Assembly (NCBI RefSeq): GCF_000718635.1
Contig: NZ_JOBF01000003.1
Coordinates: forward strand, 620,001-684,000
Source: Streptomyces varsoviensis
GTDB lineage: Bacteria > Actinomycetota > Actinomycetes > Streptomycetales > Streptomycetaceae
DNA length: 64,000 nt
Reading direction: 5' to 3'
Both the position numbers and the translations under genes were made by a program. Below are positions 63,233 to 64,000 of the stretch, piece after piece. A model generated the notes under the pieces. It was not told the origin of the DNA and searched no databases. It was given only the letters and a program-made list of their open reading frames with translations. The stretch's first letter is position 1. Each line of letters opens with the position of its first letter.

Positions 63233-64000
63233 CTCTCCTTCTGCAGCACGGACAGGGCGGCGATCAGCTCGGACTGGTGCTCCGGCGCGACGTCGAGCGC
63301 GTCCAGGGGCGCGAGCCGCAGGTCCCGTTCCGTATCGAGGACACGGGTGAGGCAGTCGTCGAGCAGTTCTCCGCCACGGTCGCGCAGCCGCAGGGCGCCC
63401 AGGGCGCCCAGGGTCTCGGCGAGCGTCTCACCGGCCGTACGGGCGCGGCGGCCCCCCAGGAGCGCGGCGGCGAGCAGGGCTGCGACCTGTTCGGGGTCGG
63501 CGGCGGCAGGCCGCTCGGCGGCCCGTACCTCTTCCTCCGCGGCCTCCTCCACGCACCGCCGCCAGCGCCGGACGGCGACGCCTACGCGGTCGGCGGTGGC
63601 GCGGGGGTCGTGGGGCGCGAGCGCGGAGGCGGCCACGGAGGCTCCCCGGGCGGCCTCCCTGGGGAGGGTCCCCGCTTCCTGTGCGGGCTCCACATGGTCG
63701 TCGGCGGCGGCGGTGGCGCAGCACAGGAGTGCGGCCAGGGACTCCTCCAGCGCGGTGAGCAGTTCCCCGGGGGTGCTGTCGCGGGGGTGGCCGCGCCAGT
63801 GGGTCAGCGCGTCGCCCGCGAGCGTTTCGCCGGCCGCGATCTCCCGCCGTACACGTTCGCCGGCCGCCGCGTACGCCCGTTCCGCGCGCTGCATCAGCCG
63901 CACGGCGGCGGCGTGCTGGGCGGCGGAGGCCCCGGCGAGGGCGGGCATCCGGGACCGCAGGGAGGCGACGACCCCGGCGGCGGTACGGGCCGCGGCGGCC
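63229..64000 (-). CDS. Dynamin-like GTPase, C-terminal part (DynA candidate; 5' end outside window)
   Basis: The frame is open to the right edge, so only the last about 257 residues are seen: an all-helical C-terminal region (RAERAYAAAGERVRREIAAGETLAGDALTHW... LDTERDLRLAPLDALDV). No GTPase motif is in the visible part. Its stop overlaps the start of the downstream dynamin gene (63229-63232), so it is the upstream member of the pair. DynA assignment is by position only. Confidence 0.6.
   Translation of the reverse strand, partial: AAAARTAAGVVASLRSRMPALAGASAAQHAAAVRLMQRAERAYAAAGERVRREIAAGETLAGDALTHWRGHPRDSTPGELLTALEESLAALLCCATAAADDHVEPAQEAGTLPREAARGASVAASALAPHDPRATADRVGVAVRRWRRCVEEAAEEEVRAAERPAAADPEQVAALLAAALLGGRRARTAGETLAETLGALGALRLRDRGGELLDDCLTRVLDTERDLRLAPLDALDVAPEHQSELIAALSVLQKER

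Overview
The window is a high-GC, gene-dense actinomycete chromosome segment. Codon third positions are strongly G/C, GTG and TTG starts are frequent, and intergenic hairpin terminators are GC-rich. The gene set (LAETG-type surface protein, SsbB, dynamin pair, csnR-csnK operon, PknG locus, M1 aminopeptidases) points to Streptomyces or a close relative. From memory, the order resembles the core arm-proximal region of S. coelicolor that carries sodF, csnR and ssbB; this synteny was not checked. Most of the window looks vertically inherited. I see no prophage, intact insertion sequence, CRISPR array, rRNA or tRNA.

Layout. 1-5.2 kb: end of a sortase-anchored surface protein, bioY, two paralogous amino-acid permeases that share an upstream element, and a nickel-repressible-looking sodF with a near-perfect Nur box. 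5.3-14 kb: mycothiol-dependent nitroreductase-like protein, a first M1 aminopeptidase, an AbiEi/DUF559-like protein, a secreted serine hydrolase, a Tat-exported metallophosphoesterase and a glyoxalase-fold protein. 14-26.6 kb: a giant secreted subtilase, a leaderless CopG/MazF-type toxin-antitoxin operon with a third gene, asd, a TerD-domain protein, a second M1 aminopeptidase, a YcaC-like hydrolase, an acyl-ACP desaturase with a palindromic operator candidate, and a leaderless membrane miniprotein behind three phased repeats. 26.7-33.3 kb: malQ with a small coupled gene upstream, an HNH nuclease, an MscS channel, a decayed DUF1023 hydrolase next to an intact lipoprotein, and a DinB-like protein.

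33.5-40.4 kb is a complete csnR-E-F-G-H-K operon for chitosan-oligosaccharide uptake and breakdown: ROK repressor, ABC importer without its ATPase, GH4 glycosidase and BadF-type sugar kinase. A CsnR-box-like palindrome sits in the csnR leader. 40.8-52.8 kb is a seven-gene signalling locus: GlnX-like membrane sensor, GlnH-like binding protein, an uncharacterised helical protein, PknG kinase, PP2C phosphatase, von Willebrand A protein and FHA protein. Kinase, phosphatase and FHA reader all carry zinc ribbons. This is the most interesting unit here; it combines the mycobacterial GlnH-GlnX-PknG amino-acid-sensing pathway with something like the TerY-P (vWA/PP2C/kinase) triad.

52.8-64 kb: a PCMT-like methyltransferase, a group II truncated haemoglobin, a 660-bp non-coding stretch with repeated CCGTACGG-centred units, a conserved hypothetical/thioesterase/EttA run, a Cys-Gln thioester surface adhesin ending in LAETG, ssbB with unusual tandem repeats upstream, and two coupled dynamin-like GTPase genes (the first cut by the window edge).

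Most functional names rest on recognised motifs and family resemblance; no database search was run. The regulatory sites were read by eye.
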